DNA of 64,000 bases, taken from positions 1 through 64,000 of the forward strand of contig NZ_JAKWJP010000008.1 of the NCBI RefSeq assembly GCF_022761035.1, written 5' to 3'. The position numbers and the translations under genes were made by a program. The notes beneath the pieces are model-generated. The model made no database searches, was not told the DNA's origin, and worked only from the letters and a program-made list of their open reading frames with translations. The stretch's first letter is position 1, and each line of letters opens with the position of its first letter. Shown here piece by piece: positions 31,795-40,298 of this stretch. The DNA comes from Microbacterium sp. SS28. Lineage in GTDB: Bacteria; Actinomycetota; Actinomycetes; Actinomycetales; Microbacteriaceae.

Positions 31795-33405
31795 ATGAGA
31801 CATCGTCGTTTCCTCACCGCCACAGCGTTCGCCCTGACCGGCGCGGTCCTCCTCGCGGGATGCACCGCCGGAGGGAGCACGGAGACCGAGGACAAGTCCG
31901 CCGACTACGGGTTCAACGAAGAAGGACTGCCCATCGTCGACAAGACCCTCACCCTCACGTACGGCGGAACGAAGGCGCCGCTCGCACCGGACTACTCCGA
32001 GATGCAGCTGGTCCAGCAATGGCAGGCCGACACCAACATCGCGATCGAGTGGGAGAACCTCCCCGACCAGGTGTACGCCGAGAAGAAGAACCTCATGCTC
32101 GCGAGCGGCGACCTCCCGGACGTGCTGTTCAACACGGGGCTGTCGGACGCAGAGATCGTCGAGAACGGGAGCAACGGCACCCTGCTGCCGCTCGAGGATC
32201 TGATCGAGGAGTACGCGCCCACTCTCACGGCGATCCTCGACGAGCGGCCCGATATCCGTGCCGCGATCACGGCCTCGGACGGGCACATCTACACGCTGCC
32301 CAATGTCGAGGAGCTCGGCATCGTGCAGTACCCGAACTTCCTCTTCATCAACACGGCATGGCTGGACGCGCTCGGCCTGCCCGTCCCCACGACGATCGAC
32401 GAGTACCGGGACGCGCTCGAGGCGTTCAAGACGCAGGACCCCAACGGGAACGGCGTCGCCGACGAGATCCCGCTCTCGTTCCGCACCGACTCGTTCTGCG
32501 CCAACCCGCACGACCTGATCGCGGCGCTCGGCGGACAGCCCGAGAACAACGACCATCGCATCGTCCGTGACGACACCGTCGAGTTCACCGCGAACACCGA
32601 CGAGTACAAGGCGGGAGTCGCCGCCCTCGGAGACTGGTATGCCGACGGGCTCATCGATCCGGAGTCGTTCTCGCAGGACGACACCGCGTACCTGGCCAAG
32701 GGCAAGGCCGGCACCCCGATCCTCGGCTCGTTCTTCTGGTGGGAGCTGAAGGAGATGGTCGGCGACGACCGACTGGGCGACTACGCGCTGCTCGGCATCC
32801 TGGACGGCGTCGACGGCGACAAGCTTGCCAGCGTCTCGAACTACCCGGACGTGAACCGCGGTGCGATGGCGATCACCCGCGCGAACGAGTACCCCGCCGC
32901 CACGATGCGGTGGGCGGACCGTCTGTTCGACCCGGTGATGTCGGCCCAGTCGAGCTGGGGACCGATCGGCGTCACGCTCGAAGAGAACGCCGACGGGATC
33001 CTCGTCCAGATCCCCGTCGGGCCCGGGGAGTCCGAAGGAGAGCGTCGACAGAGTGTGGCCCCCGGTGGGCCGAGGGTCGTGACGGCCGAGGACTTCGAGA
33101 CGGTGGTCGCGCCTGAACCGCGGGCGAAGGAGCGCCAGGATCTGGTTCGCGAGTACTACGCACCGTACAAGGCCAATGACGGCTACCCGCCGGTGATGCT
33201 CTCGAACGAGGAGCTGGACCAGGTGTCGTTCGCGAACACCGACATCAACACGCTCGTCAAGGAGAAGTTCGCATCGTGGGTCGTCAACGGCACGATCGAC
33301 GGCGAATGGGACGCCTATGTGTCCCAGCTCCAGACGCTGGGCGTCGAGGACGTCATCGCGACCTACCAGCAGGCGTACGACCGGTTCCAGCAAGGCGGCG
33401 AGTAA
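31795..33405 (+). CDS. oligosaccharide-binding lipoprotein (LipO/family 1 solute-binding type)
   Basis: A 536-residue extracellular solute-binding protein. The signal peptide ends in the lipobox VLLAGC near residue 23. The long two-lobe fold with YPNFLFINTAWLDALGLPVPTTIDEYRDALEAF matches the 500-residue class that serves LplB/LplC permeases. An EF-hand-like calcium loop, DPNGNGVADEIP, is visible near residue 218. AAGGAAG precedes the ATG. A 15-bp hairpin follows the stop, before the GH32 gene of the same operon. Its ligand is probably an oligofructoside, inferred from that neighbour. Confidence 0.92.
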   Translation: MRHRRFLTATAFALTGAVLLAGCTAGGSTETEDKSADYGFNEEGLPIVDKTLTLTYGGTKAPLAPDYSEMQLVQQWQADTNIAIEWENLPDQVYAEKKNLMLASGDLPDVLFNTGLSDAEIVENGSNGTLLPLEDLIEEYAPTLTAILDERPDIRAAITASDGHIYTLPNVEELGIVQYPNFLFINTAWLDALGLPVPTTIDEYRDALEAFKTQDPNGNGVADEIPLSFRTDSFCANPHDLIAALGGQPENNDHRIVRDDTVEFTANTDEYKAGVAALGDWYADGLIDPESFSQDDTAYLAKGKAGTPILGSFFWWELKEMVGDDRLGDYALLGILDGVDGDKLASVSNYPDVNRGAMAITRANEYPAATMRWADRLFDPVMSAQSSWGPIGVTLEENADGILVQIPVGPGESEGERRQSVAPGGPRVVTAEDFETVVAPEPRAKERQDLVREYYAPYKANDGYPPVMLSNEELDQVSFANTDINTLVKEKFASWVVNGTIDGEWDAYVSQLQTLGVEDVIATYQQAYDRFQQGGE

Positions 33406-33408
33406 CCG

Positions 33409-33446
33409 CGAACGGGGGCGGGCTCCTCTTCGCCCGCCCCCGTTCG
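33409..33446 (+). terminator. intra-operon hairpin between binding protein and GH32
   Basis: A perfect 15-bp stem (CGAACGGGGGCGGGC with its complement) and an 8-nt loop lie 4 bp after the binding-protein stop. No new promoter is evident before the GH32 start at 33495, so partial readthrough is likely. Confidence 0.62.
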
Positions 33447-33494
33447 CCGCATCCGCCCATCGATCATCGCCACTCAAAGCAGCCAGGAGCGCTC

Positions 33495-34871
33495 ATGACC
33501 ACGCCCCCGACCACAACGACGTCCGCCCTTCGTCCCGCCGCGCACTTCACCACCCGCAACACGTGGCTGAACGATCCGAACGGGCTGCTCTACCACGCCG
33601 GCACCTACCACCTCTTCTTCCAGACCAACCCGCACGGGACGACGTGGGGGAACATCTCGTGGGGCCACGCGACCTCGACGGACCTCGTCACGTGGATCGA
33701 GCAGGATGTCGCCATCCCGTACACGTCGGAGGAGATGGCCTTCTCGGGAAGCGCCGTCGTGGACGCGCACAACACCGCAGGCTTCGCCGGTCCAGGGGAG
33801 ACGGCGCTCGTCGCCGTCTACACGAGTGCGCGTCCCGGTCGGGCGGGGGAGGCGACATCCCAGTCCCAGTCGCTCGCCTTCAGCGTCGACGAGGGAGCGA
33901 CGTGGAGCCGCTACGCGGGCAACCCCGTCCTGGACATCGGGTCCGACGAGTTCCGCGACCCGAAGGTGTTCTGGTACGGCGGCGCCGACGGCCACTGGGT
34001 GATGGTCGCCGTCGAAGCCGTCGCGCGACGGGTCGTGGTCTACAAGTCCCAGGATCTGATCACCTGGACGTTCGCGTCGGGATTCGGGCCGGCCCACGCC
34101 ACCGACGGCGTGTGGGAGTGCCCCGACCTCTTCCCCCTCACCGTCGCCGGCACGGATGAATCGCGCTGGGTGCTCGTCGTGAGCATGAACCCGGGAGGAA
34201 TCGCCGGCGGCTCGGGCACCCAGTACTTCGTCGGCGACTTCGACGGAGCATCCTTCGTCCCGGACCACGTCAGCGACTCGATCGACCCCGTCGAATTCGA
34301 CTGGCTCGACTACGGCCGGGACTACTACGCCGCCGTCTCCTTCAACAACGTCCCGGACGATCGCCGGCTCATGATCGGCTGGGCGAGCAACTGGGACTAC
34401 GCGAACGACACGCCCACACATCCGTGGCGCTCGGCGATGTCGCTCGTCCGCGAAGTGAGCCTCGTCCGCTGCGCCGACGGAAGGCTGCGCGTCGCGCAGC
34501 GCCCCGTCCTGCCCGAGGATCGAGCCGGCCTGCACGTCTTCGAGCTCTCTCTGCCCGCCGGTCCGCACGACCATCACGCACTCGTGCTGACGGGAGCCGG
34601 AGACGATCGGCTCGTGATCACGGTCGACGGTGAGGATCGCAGCATCACGTGCGACCGGACTCGGAGCGGCGACACCGCGTTCCACGGCGACTTCCCCTCC
34701 GTGGACTGGGCGCCCCTGCCGGTCGGGCCCGACGGCGCCGTCGATCTGCTCATCGTCGTCGACGCGATGATCGTCGAGATCTATGCCGGCGACGGCCTGG
34801 TGACCATGACCGAGCAGGTCTTCCCGAGCGAGCCCCTTACGACATTGCAGGTCGAGACCCGCAGCGCTTGA
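33495..34871 (+). CDS. cytoplasmic GH32 beta-fructosidase
   Basis: A 458-residue GH32 enzyme of plain two-domain form. Residues about 15-320 form the propeller with TWLNDPNG (nucleophile Asp near 27), FRDPKV and WECPD; the C-terminal beta-sandwich follows. It has no signal peptide, so it acts on imported sugar. The propeller is close in sequence to the secreted GH32 at 22955 (for example WGNISWGHATSTDL against WGNMSWGHATSPDL) but lacks the large insert: FDGASF and WLDYGRDYYA are only about 20 residues apart. AGGAGC precedes ATG 33495. It ends the LacI-ABC operon and should split fructo-oligosaccharides to fructose. Confidence 0.93.
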   Translation: MTTPPTTTTSALRPAAHFTTRNTWLNDPNGLLYHAGTYHLFFQTNPHGTTWGNISWGHATSTDLVTWIEQDVAIPYTSEEMAFSGSAVVDAHNTAGFAGPGETALVAVYTSARPGRAGEATSQSQSLAFSVDEGATWSRYAGNPVLDIGSDEFRDPKVFWYGGADGHWVMVAVEAVARRVVVYKSQDLITWTFASGFGPAHATDGVWECPDLFPLTVAGTDESRWVLVVSMNPGGIAGGSGTQYFVGDFDGASFVPDHVSDSIDPVEFDWLDYGRDYYAAVSFNNVPDDRRLMIGWASNWDYANDTPTHPWRSAMSLVREVSLVRCADGRLRVAQRPVLPEDRAGLHVFELSLPAGPHDHHALVLTGAGDDRLVITVDGEDRSITCDRTRSGDTAFHGDFPSVDWAPLPVGPDGAVDLLIVVDAMIVEIYAGDGLVTMTEQVFPSEPLTTLQVETRSA

Positions 34872-34892
34872 GATGAGTCACCCAGGATGATG

Positions 34893-34928
34893 CGGAGTGA
34901 GCACCCCGAGCGGGCGGTGCTCACTCCG
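34893..34928. terminator. bidirectional terminator hairpin
   Basis: CGGAGTGAGCACC and its complement form a perfect 13-bp stem with a 10-nt loop between the GH32 stop and the stop of the convergent TetR gene. Confidence 0.72.
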
Positions 34929-34933
34929 TGCGC

Positions 34934-35536
34934 TCAGGGAGTCTCGGTCTCGCGCAGCCCGAGCGCATCGAGCATGTAGGCCATCTGTCCGACGACGTCG
35001 AGTGAGCGGTCGTACATCCACTGGATCACGAAGCCGTCGAAGGCGGACGCGATGACGGCGGCCGCCGCAACAGGATCCGCATCAGCGGGGAACTCGCCCC
35101 GCGTCTGCATCTCGGTCAGGGCAGCGCTCGCGACCTCGCGGAACGACTCGTAGCGGTAGCGGATGAAGTCGTGGGCGATGTGATCTTCGCTCGTCGCCTC
35201 CATCGTGACGCTCAGCATGAGTCGGCTCCGCCCCGTCTCCTCGAGGCTGTCCGAGAGCGCTGCGAGGATGCGGGCGAGCAGCCCTGCGGTGAAGTCCGTG
35301 TGCTCGGGATCCACTTCGACGTTCACGATGTCGCTGTGAAACCGGAGGATCTCGAGGAACAGGGCGTCCTTCGATCCGAAGTAGTGCAGCAGTCCGTTCT
35401 GGCTCAGGCCGACGGCATCCGCCAGCTCCTTCACCGTCGCGCCGCTGTAGCCGTTCTGCGCGATCACGTCGAGAGCGGTCTCCAGGATCTCGGCGCGCTT
35501 CGCGACGCCCTTCGCGTACGGACCTCGAGCTGCCAT
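34934..35536 (-). CDS. TetR-family regulator of MFS-hydrolase operon
   Basis: A 200-residue TetR protein. The helix-turn-helix reads ETALDVIAQNGYSGATVKEL and ADAVGLSQNGLLHYFGSKDA, and the C-terminal helices resemble the TetR_C_6 type. The start is ATG 35536; a perfect palindrome begins at the very next base, so the message may be leaderless and strongly autorepressed. It is divergent from the MFS transporter at 35667, which with the 669-aa hydrolase is its likely target. Confidence 0.9.
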   Translation of the reverse strand: MAARGPYAKGVAKRAEILETALDVIAQNGYSGATVKELADAVGLSQNGLLHYFGSKDALFLEILRFHSDIVNVEVDPEHTDFTAGLLARILAALSDSLEETGRSRLMLSVTMEATSEDHIAHDFIRYRYESFREVASAALTEMQTRGEFPADADPVAAAAVIASAFDGFVIQWMYDRSLDVVGQMAYMLDALGLRETETP

Positions 35537-35589
35537 AACCGCATGATATGCGGTTTCTGCTTGACGCGCACGAATCCCGCATGTCATGC
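35537..35589. promoter_or_regulatory. TetR operator AACCGCATGATATGCGGTT and MFS promoter
   Basis: AACCGCAT-GAT-ATGCGGTT (35537-35555) is a perfect inverted repeat next to the TetR start codon. TTGACG (35561-35566) and CATGCT (35585-35590) form a promoter toward the MFS gene with an 18-bp spacer. A second, smaller palindrome GCATGTCATGC (35579-35589) overlaps that -10 and shares the GCAT/ATGC arms. Confidence 0.68.
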
Positions 35590-35666
35590 TCTTTTCAGTT
35601 CGAGCGTGAGCGACCCCGAAGCCGACCGTCGAACTGCCCAGTCATCACCGAAGATGGGAGCCCTCC

Positions 35667-37106
35667 ATGGCGGAGACCACGGCCACCGCGCCGAAGCAGA
35701 AGGGGAACGTGTTCCTCGACCCGATCGATCCCGGCACGTCGCCGATCCTGATCAAGGGGCCGCTCTCACGGCGCTACCTGACCTGGTACACGATGGTGAC
35801 CCTCGCGATCACGGCCGTGTGGGGCGCGTCGAGCATCCTGCTCGCCAACCACGTGCAGATCCTCGAGTTCGGGCAGTGGTTCACGGGCAACGACGCGGGA
35901 GTCGACCTGCAGGCCCTGACGCTCCTCAAGCAGCAGATCGACGCCGGCGCGGCGACCGCCACCCCCGAGCAGGCGCGCCAGCTCGAGATCCTCGCCGGCT
36001 TCGACGCCTCGCGCGCCCAGTCGCTGTCGATCATCGCGTCGATCGGCGTGATCCTCACGATGTTCATCCAGCCGCTCGTCGGCCTCGCGTCCGACCGCAC
36101 CCGCAGCCGGATGGGTCGTCGTGCCCCATGGATCCTCTTCGGGACGCTCGCCGGCGCCGTGCTCCTCGCGGGCCTGCGATTCGCGCCGACCGTCGCCGCG
36201 CTCGCCCTCATCTGGATGCTCGCGCAGGCCGTCCTCAACACCGCGTCGGGACCGCTCGTCGCGACAGTCGCGGACCGCATGCCCGAGAACCGGCGCGGCA
36301 CTGCCTCCGCTCTCGGCGGCTTCGGCAACTTCTTCGGCGGCGTCCTCGGCGGCGTGACGGCAGGCTTCCTGTTCGGCGCCGTCGGCCTGGACTTCTACTT
36401 CCTCATCGCCGCCGCCGTGGCCCTCGCCGGGGTGCTGTTCGTCATCTTCGCCCGCGACGCTTCGTCGAAAGACCTCGAAGTCCCCGAGTTCAACTGGAAG
36501 GAGTTCTTCGTCGGCTTCACTGTCGCCCTCCGCTCGCGCAACTTCCGGTTCGTGTGGTTCGCACGCATCCTGCTGACCTTCGGCTACGCGGTCTCGACGG
36601 CGCTCAGCCTGTACATGATGCAGAGCTACGTCCAGCCGGCGCTGAGCTCTGCCGAGGCGACGCAGACGGCGGGGCTGCTGGCGCTCGTCGGCGTGCCGTT
36701 CATGATCATCGCGGTCCTGGTCGCGGGCAGGCTCTCGGACAAGCTGCAGAAGCGTCGCTCGTTCGTCGTCTTCTCGTCGGCGCTCATGGCGCTGTCGATG
36801 CTCATCCCGATCATCTCGCCGACGCTTCCCGCCCTGTTCCTCCAGGCGATCATCGGCGGCATCGCGTTCGGCGCCTATCTTCCCGTCGACCAGGCGCTGT
36901 TCATCGATGTGCTCCCCGACCAGAAGGCCGCCGGCCGCGACCTCGGCGTTGCAGCCCTCGGCTCGAACCTCGGTCAGGCGCTCGGCCCGGCGCTCGCCGG
37001 CGCCGTCGTCGCGCTCACCGGCGCCTACCTCGGAGTGTGGATCGCGGCCTTCGTGCTCGTCGCGCTCGCGGCCGTCGCCGTCATCCCGCTGAAGGGCGTC
37101 AAGTGA
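35667..37106 (+). CDS. MFS transporter (sugar/glycoside-type)
   Basis: A 479-residue transporter with about 12 helices. The motif-A region reads VGLASDRTRSRMGRRAPWILFGT, typical of the GPH-like branch that imports sugars and glycosides with cations. A hydrophilic stretch of about 60 residues between helices 1 and 2 (GNDAGVDLQALTLLKQQIDA) is longer than usual. It begins the operon MFS, 33-codon ORF, hydrolase under a TetR palindrome. Import of an ester or glycoside for the hydrolase is the natural guess; the solute is unknown. Confidence 0.85.
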   Translation: MAETTATAPKQKGNVFLDPIDPGTSPILIKGPLSRRYLTWYTMVTLAITAVWGASSILLANHVQILEFGQWFTGNDAGVDLQALTLLKQQIDAGAATATPEQARQLEILAGFDASRAQSLSIIASIGVILTMFIQPLVGLASDRTRSRMGRRAPWILFGTLAGAVLLAGLRFAPTVAALALIWMLAQAVLNTASGPLVATVADRMPENRRGTASALGGFGNFFGGVLGGVTAGFLFGAVGLDFYFLIAAAVALAGVLFVIFARDASSKDLEVPEFNWKEFFVGFTVALRSRNFRFVWFARILLTFGYAVSTALSLYMMQSYVQPALSSAEATQTAGLLALVGVPFMIIAVLVAGRLSDKLQKRRSFVVFSSALMALSMLIPIISPTLPALFLQAIIGGIAFGAYLPVDQALFIDVLPDQKAAGRDLGVAALGSNLGQALGPALAGAVVALTGAYLGVWIAAFVLVALAAVAVIPLKGVK

Positions 37107-37204
37107 GCACCCCGCCGACCGCGGCGATGATCGCCGTCACCGGCGGCACCCACCAGCACACGGCGCCCACGCCGCGACTCATCACGACGGAGGCCCTCCG
37201 ATGA
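37103..37204 (+). CDS. 33-codon ORF coupled on both sides
   Basis: A small ORF starting with GTG inside a GTGA overlap with the MFS stop and ending in an ATGA overlap with the hydrolase start, so it exactly fills the gap. The peptide is Thr/Pro/Ala-rich (starts MSTPPTAAMIAVTGG) with no membrane segment or known motif. It may be a real small protein, or only a translational bridge that keeps ribosomes moving from the MFS to the hydrolase gene. Confidence 0.5.
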   Translation: MSTPPTAAMIAVTGGTHQHTAPTPRLITTEALR

Positions 37205-39210
37205 CCACCCCGCTCACGACCGATCTGCTCGACACCGCCTGGATCCTCGACGTCCCGGACTTCGGCACCCCCTACGTCGACATCGACGAGACCCGCGGGA
37301 CACCCGTCCCGCACCGCTACGTGCACGGCGGATTCGCGGGCACCGACACGCGGTTCTCGTTCTACTTCCCGGCCCCGGAGGCCTACGAGGGTCGCTTCTT
37401 CCAGCACGTGACGCCCGTGCCGCAGAGCGAGCACCTCGCGCAGCACGCGACGGGCGAAGAGGACAAGATCACCTTCACGCTCGCGAGCGGGGCCTACTTC
37501 GTCGAGACGAACGGTGGGGGACCGGATGCCGCGAACCCCTTCTCGGGCATCGACCCGACGATCGGCGCCTACCGTGCCAATGCCGCCGCCGCGCAGTTCT
37601 CGCGCCTGGTCGCATCGGCGATCTTCGGCGAGCACCGACCCTTCGGCTACCTGTACGGCGGCAGCGGCGGCGGGTTCCGCACGATCGGATCCGCCGAGAA
37701 CACGACGGGGGCCTGGGACGGCTACGTGCCCTACGTCATCGGCAGTCCCATGGCGATGCCCAACGTGTTCAGCGTGCGGATGCACGCCCAGCGCGTGCTG
37801 CGCGACGTCTTCCCGGCGATCGCCGACGCGTACGACGTCGGCGGCGACCCCGCGTCGCTGCAGCTGACCGACGAGCAGCGTGCCGCGTTCGACGAGGTCA
37901 CCCGCATGGGATTCCCGCCGCGCTCGTGGTTCGGCTGGCAGACGATGGGCATGCACGGGTTCAGTGCGCTGTACCCCGGGGTGCTCGCGGCAGATCCGAC
38001 CTTCGCGCAGGACTTCTGGTCGGTTCCCGGCTACCTCGGCGCCGACCCGTCCTCGTCGGTCCACGCCGACCGCGTCGTGCACTCCACGACGGTGGCGGAG
38101 CTCGGATCGCGCGATGCGCACGCGGGTGAGAACACCGGTGGAGTGGACGAGTCCTACCAGCACGCGGCGGGGACGGATGCCGCTCCCGCGGGCCTGCGCC
38201 TCGCGCTCGCTCCGACCGGCTGGATGCTGGGCGCCGAGCTGCGCATCACGAGCGGCGCGGCATCCGGTCAGACCCTCCGCGTCGAGTCCGTCGACGGCGA
38301 CCTCGTCACCCTCGAGCCCGGGCAGTCGCACGTCGTGGAGGCGCTCGCGGCGGGCGATGCCGTCGTGCTCGACAACTCGAGCTTCCTCGCGGCGCAGACC
38401 TACCATCGCCACCAGGTGCCGGGAGCGGACTACCCCGTGTGGGACCAGTTCCGTGACGAGGACGGCGCCCCGACGCATCCGCAGCGCCCGATGATCCTCG
38501 GGCCGCTGTTCACCGCGAACGCCTCCGGTTCCGTGCCGACCGGCGGCGTGGAGGACAAGATGATCATCGTCGCCTCGCTCCTCGACCGGGAGGCCTTCCC
38601 GTGGCAGGCCGACTGGTACCGCCGCCGCGTCGACGAGCACGCCGGCGGCGACGCCTCCGACCGTCTGCGCCTGTGGTTCATGGACAATGCGACGCACGGC
38701 GACGACGAGACGCAGCAGAACCAGACGCACACCGTCCCCTACGTGGGCGCGCTGCACACGGCGCTGCGGCAGCTCGCGGCGTGGGTCGAGGACGGCGTCG
38801 AGCCCGCGGCATCCACGGCCTACATCGTCGAGGACGGACAGGTCTCGATCCCGGAGTCCGTCGCCGAACGCGCGGGCGTGCAGCCGATCGTGCGGATCAC
38901 GGCGAACGGGGCAGGCTCGGCCCGTGTGCGGGTCGGCGAGACGGTCGCCGTCGAGATCGCCGTCGACGCACCGGAGCGCGGCCTGCCGGTCGTCGGGATC
39001 GCGACCGATCTCGAGGGCAGCGGCCTGCTGAGCGAGATCGTCAGCGTCGCGCCCGCGAGCGATCTCGTCCTGACCGAGCGCACGTCGTTCGACCGAGCCG
39101 GCACGTACTTCCTCGCCGCGCGGGCGACGACGCAGGCGATTCGAGATGCCGGCACCGCTGCGGGTCGCGTGCACAACATCGCGCGGGCGCGCGTCGTCGT
39201 GACCGACTGA
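37201..39210 (+). CDS. uncharacterised large alpha/beta-hydrolase-like protein
   Basis: A 669-residue protein I cannot assign to a named family. The nucleophile elbow YGGSGGGF (S155) and a late His in FMDNATHGDD (H499) suggest an alpha/beta-hydrolase core. A beta-rich insert of about 70 residues (LRITSGAASGQTLRVESVDG near 345-365) lies between them, and a C-terminal beta domain (about 560-669) ends the chain. It has no signal peptide. It follows the MFS gene and the 33-codon ORF in one coupled operon, so it probably acts on the imported compound, perhaps as an esterase of a tannase-like or acyl-sugar type. That function is a guess. Confidence 0.75.
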   Translation: MTTPLTTDLLDTAWILDVPDFGTPYVDIDETRGTPVPHRYVHGGFAGTDTRFSFYFPAPEAYEGRFFQHVTPVPQSEHLAQHATGEEDKITFTLASGAYFVETNGGGPDAANPFSGIDPTIGAYRANAAAAQFSRLVASAIFGEHRPFGYLYGGSGGGFRTIGSAENTTGAWDGYVPYVIGSPMAMPNVFSVRMHAQRVLRDVFPAIADAYDVGGDPASLQLTDEQRAAFDEVTRMGFPPRSWFGWQTMGMHGFSALYPGVLAADPTFAQDFWSVPGYLGADPSSSVHADRVVHSTTVAELGSRDAHAGENTGGVDESYQHAAGTDAAPAGLRLALAPTGWMLGAELRITSGAASGQTLRVESVDGDLVTLEPGQSHVVEALAAGDAVVLDNSSFLAAQTYHRHQVPGADYPVWDQFRDEDGAPTHPQRPMILGPLFTANASGSVPTGGVEDKMIIVASLLDREAFPWQADWYRRRVDEHAGGDASDRLRLWFMDNATHGDDETQQNQTHTVPYVGALHTALRQLAAWVEDGVEPAASTAYIVEDGQVSIPESVAERAGVQPIVRITANGAGSARVRVGETVAVEIAVDAPERGLPVVGIATDLEGSGLLSEIVSVAPASDLVLTERTSFDRAGTYFLAARATTQAIRDAGTAAGRVHNIARARVVVTD

Positions 39211-39218
39211 CACCTATG

Positions 39219-39250
39219 CCTCGGCGGGTGCCGTTCGGCGCCCGCCGAGG
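39219..39250. terminator. hairpin between convergent genes
   Basis: CCTCGGCGGG and CCCGCCGAGG pair over 10 bp; with a G-T wobble and an inner GCCG/CGGC the stem reaches about 14-15 bp. It lies between the hydrolase stop and the convergent AraC gene. Confidence 0.65.
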
Positions 39251-39272
39251 GCCCGCACCGCCTTGGGGCGGC

Positions 39273-40187
39273 TCAGCGGCCGAGAGTGGCGGACGGATTC
39301 TCCCCGAACTGGGCGCGATATTCCGCGGCGAAGCGCCCGAGGTGGCCGATGCCCCAGCGATGCACGACCGCGGCGACCGTGGTCTGCGTCGGATCCGAAT
39401 CGCGCAGCTCGGCGTGAACCTGCCGCATCCGGGCTTCGCGAAGGTGCCTGCTGGGGGTGACCCCGAACTGACGGATGAAGCCGTACTCCAGCGATCGCAC
39501 CGAAACGCGCGCGGCCTCGGCGATCTGGGTGATCGAGATCGGCTCAGCGAGGTGCTCGTCGATGTAGTCGACGGCACGGCGAAGCGCGCGGGGCAGAACG
39601 TTCGCGCCCACCGGCGGCGACACGTCTCCCAGGACAGGGAACGCGACGAGCAGCGTCGTGATCACCAGGTCCTGGAGCACGCTGGCGCGGATGGGGGAAG
39701 CGCCGTCGTCGTCGGCGACCATGTCCGCTGTCGCATTCCACAGCCGCGCCCCGTGCGGGGAGGGCTTGCTCAGGCCGGCTGTGGGGGAGAGCAGCTTCCG
39801 TCCGGAGCCCTCCAGGTGGCGATCGGCGAGGCGGCGAACGACCGCGGGCTGAAGGCTGATGAGCTCGGCGCGCGAGTCTTCGAAGCGGACGACGGACTGG
39901 CCCTGCGGGCGCAGGTAGGGCCGAGTCGTGTCGATCCTCTCCGGACCGTATTCCAACGCGATCTTCCCGCCGAGTCGGCGAACCAGGGCGAACTCGTCCG
40001 GGTAGTACCCGGAGCTGTGGATGACACCTCCCACGTCGACGCGCGAGTAGGTGATGAAGCCCCTCTGCTCACGCGAGTGGAAGAAGCGGAACGGGCGTCC
40101 ATCCGGACTCGGTGAGAGACCGAGTCCGGGGAAACTCCGGCTGAGCGCCTCGGCCGCGACATCCCGGTCCGACGTGTCGACGATCAT
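39273..40187 (-). CDS. AraC-family transcriptional regulator
   Basis: A 304-residue protein with a C-terminal double helix-turn-helix: RRAVDYIDEHLAEPISITQI, VSVRSLEYGFIRQFGVTPSRHL and GIGHLGRFAAEYRAQFGENPS. The N-terminal sensing half resembles the AraC-binding-like domain of regulators for aromatic or alkyl compounds (the NahR/XylS-like AraC_binding_2 type). It is convergent with the hydrolase operon and upstream of nothing obvious, so its target is unclear; it may be a second regulator of the MFS-hydrolase unit. Confidence 0.88.
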   Translation of the reverse strand: MIVDTSDRDVAAEALSRSFPGLGLSPSPDGRPFRFFHSREQRGFITYSRVDVGGVIHSSGYYPDEFALVRRLGGKIALEYGPERIDTTRPYLRPQGQSVVRFEDSRAELISLQPAVVRRLADRHLEGSGRKLLSPTAGLSKPSPHGARLWNATADMVADDDGASPIRASVLQDLVITTLLVAFPVLGDVSPPVGANVLPRALRRAVDYIDEHLAEPISITQIAEAARVSVRSLEYGFIRQFGVTPSRHLREARMRQVHAELRDSDPTQTTVAAVVHRWGIGHLGRFAAEYRAQFGENPSATLGR

Positions 40188-40298
40188 CGTTCACCCCGTT
40201 CACCCGTGTCACGCCCAGGGTACGTCGCCGCACCGCCGTCCCGACAGGCATCGGGTGCACGAGTCCGCCGTGCACTGCGGGCATCGGCGCTCCGAAGA

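Noticed and set aside
30700-33477. 925-codon open frame on the minus strand across the ABC operon
   Set aside because: It is antisense to two permeases and a binding protein with clear family motifs; its Arg/Asp/Glu-rich sequence is the usual shadow of GC-rich third positions.
37099-39213. 704-codon minus-strand frame over the 669-aa hydrolase
   Set aside because: The plus-strand frame has operon coupling, a GGSGGG elbow and normal composition; the minus frame has none of these.
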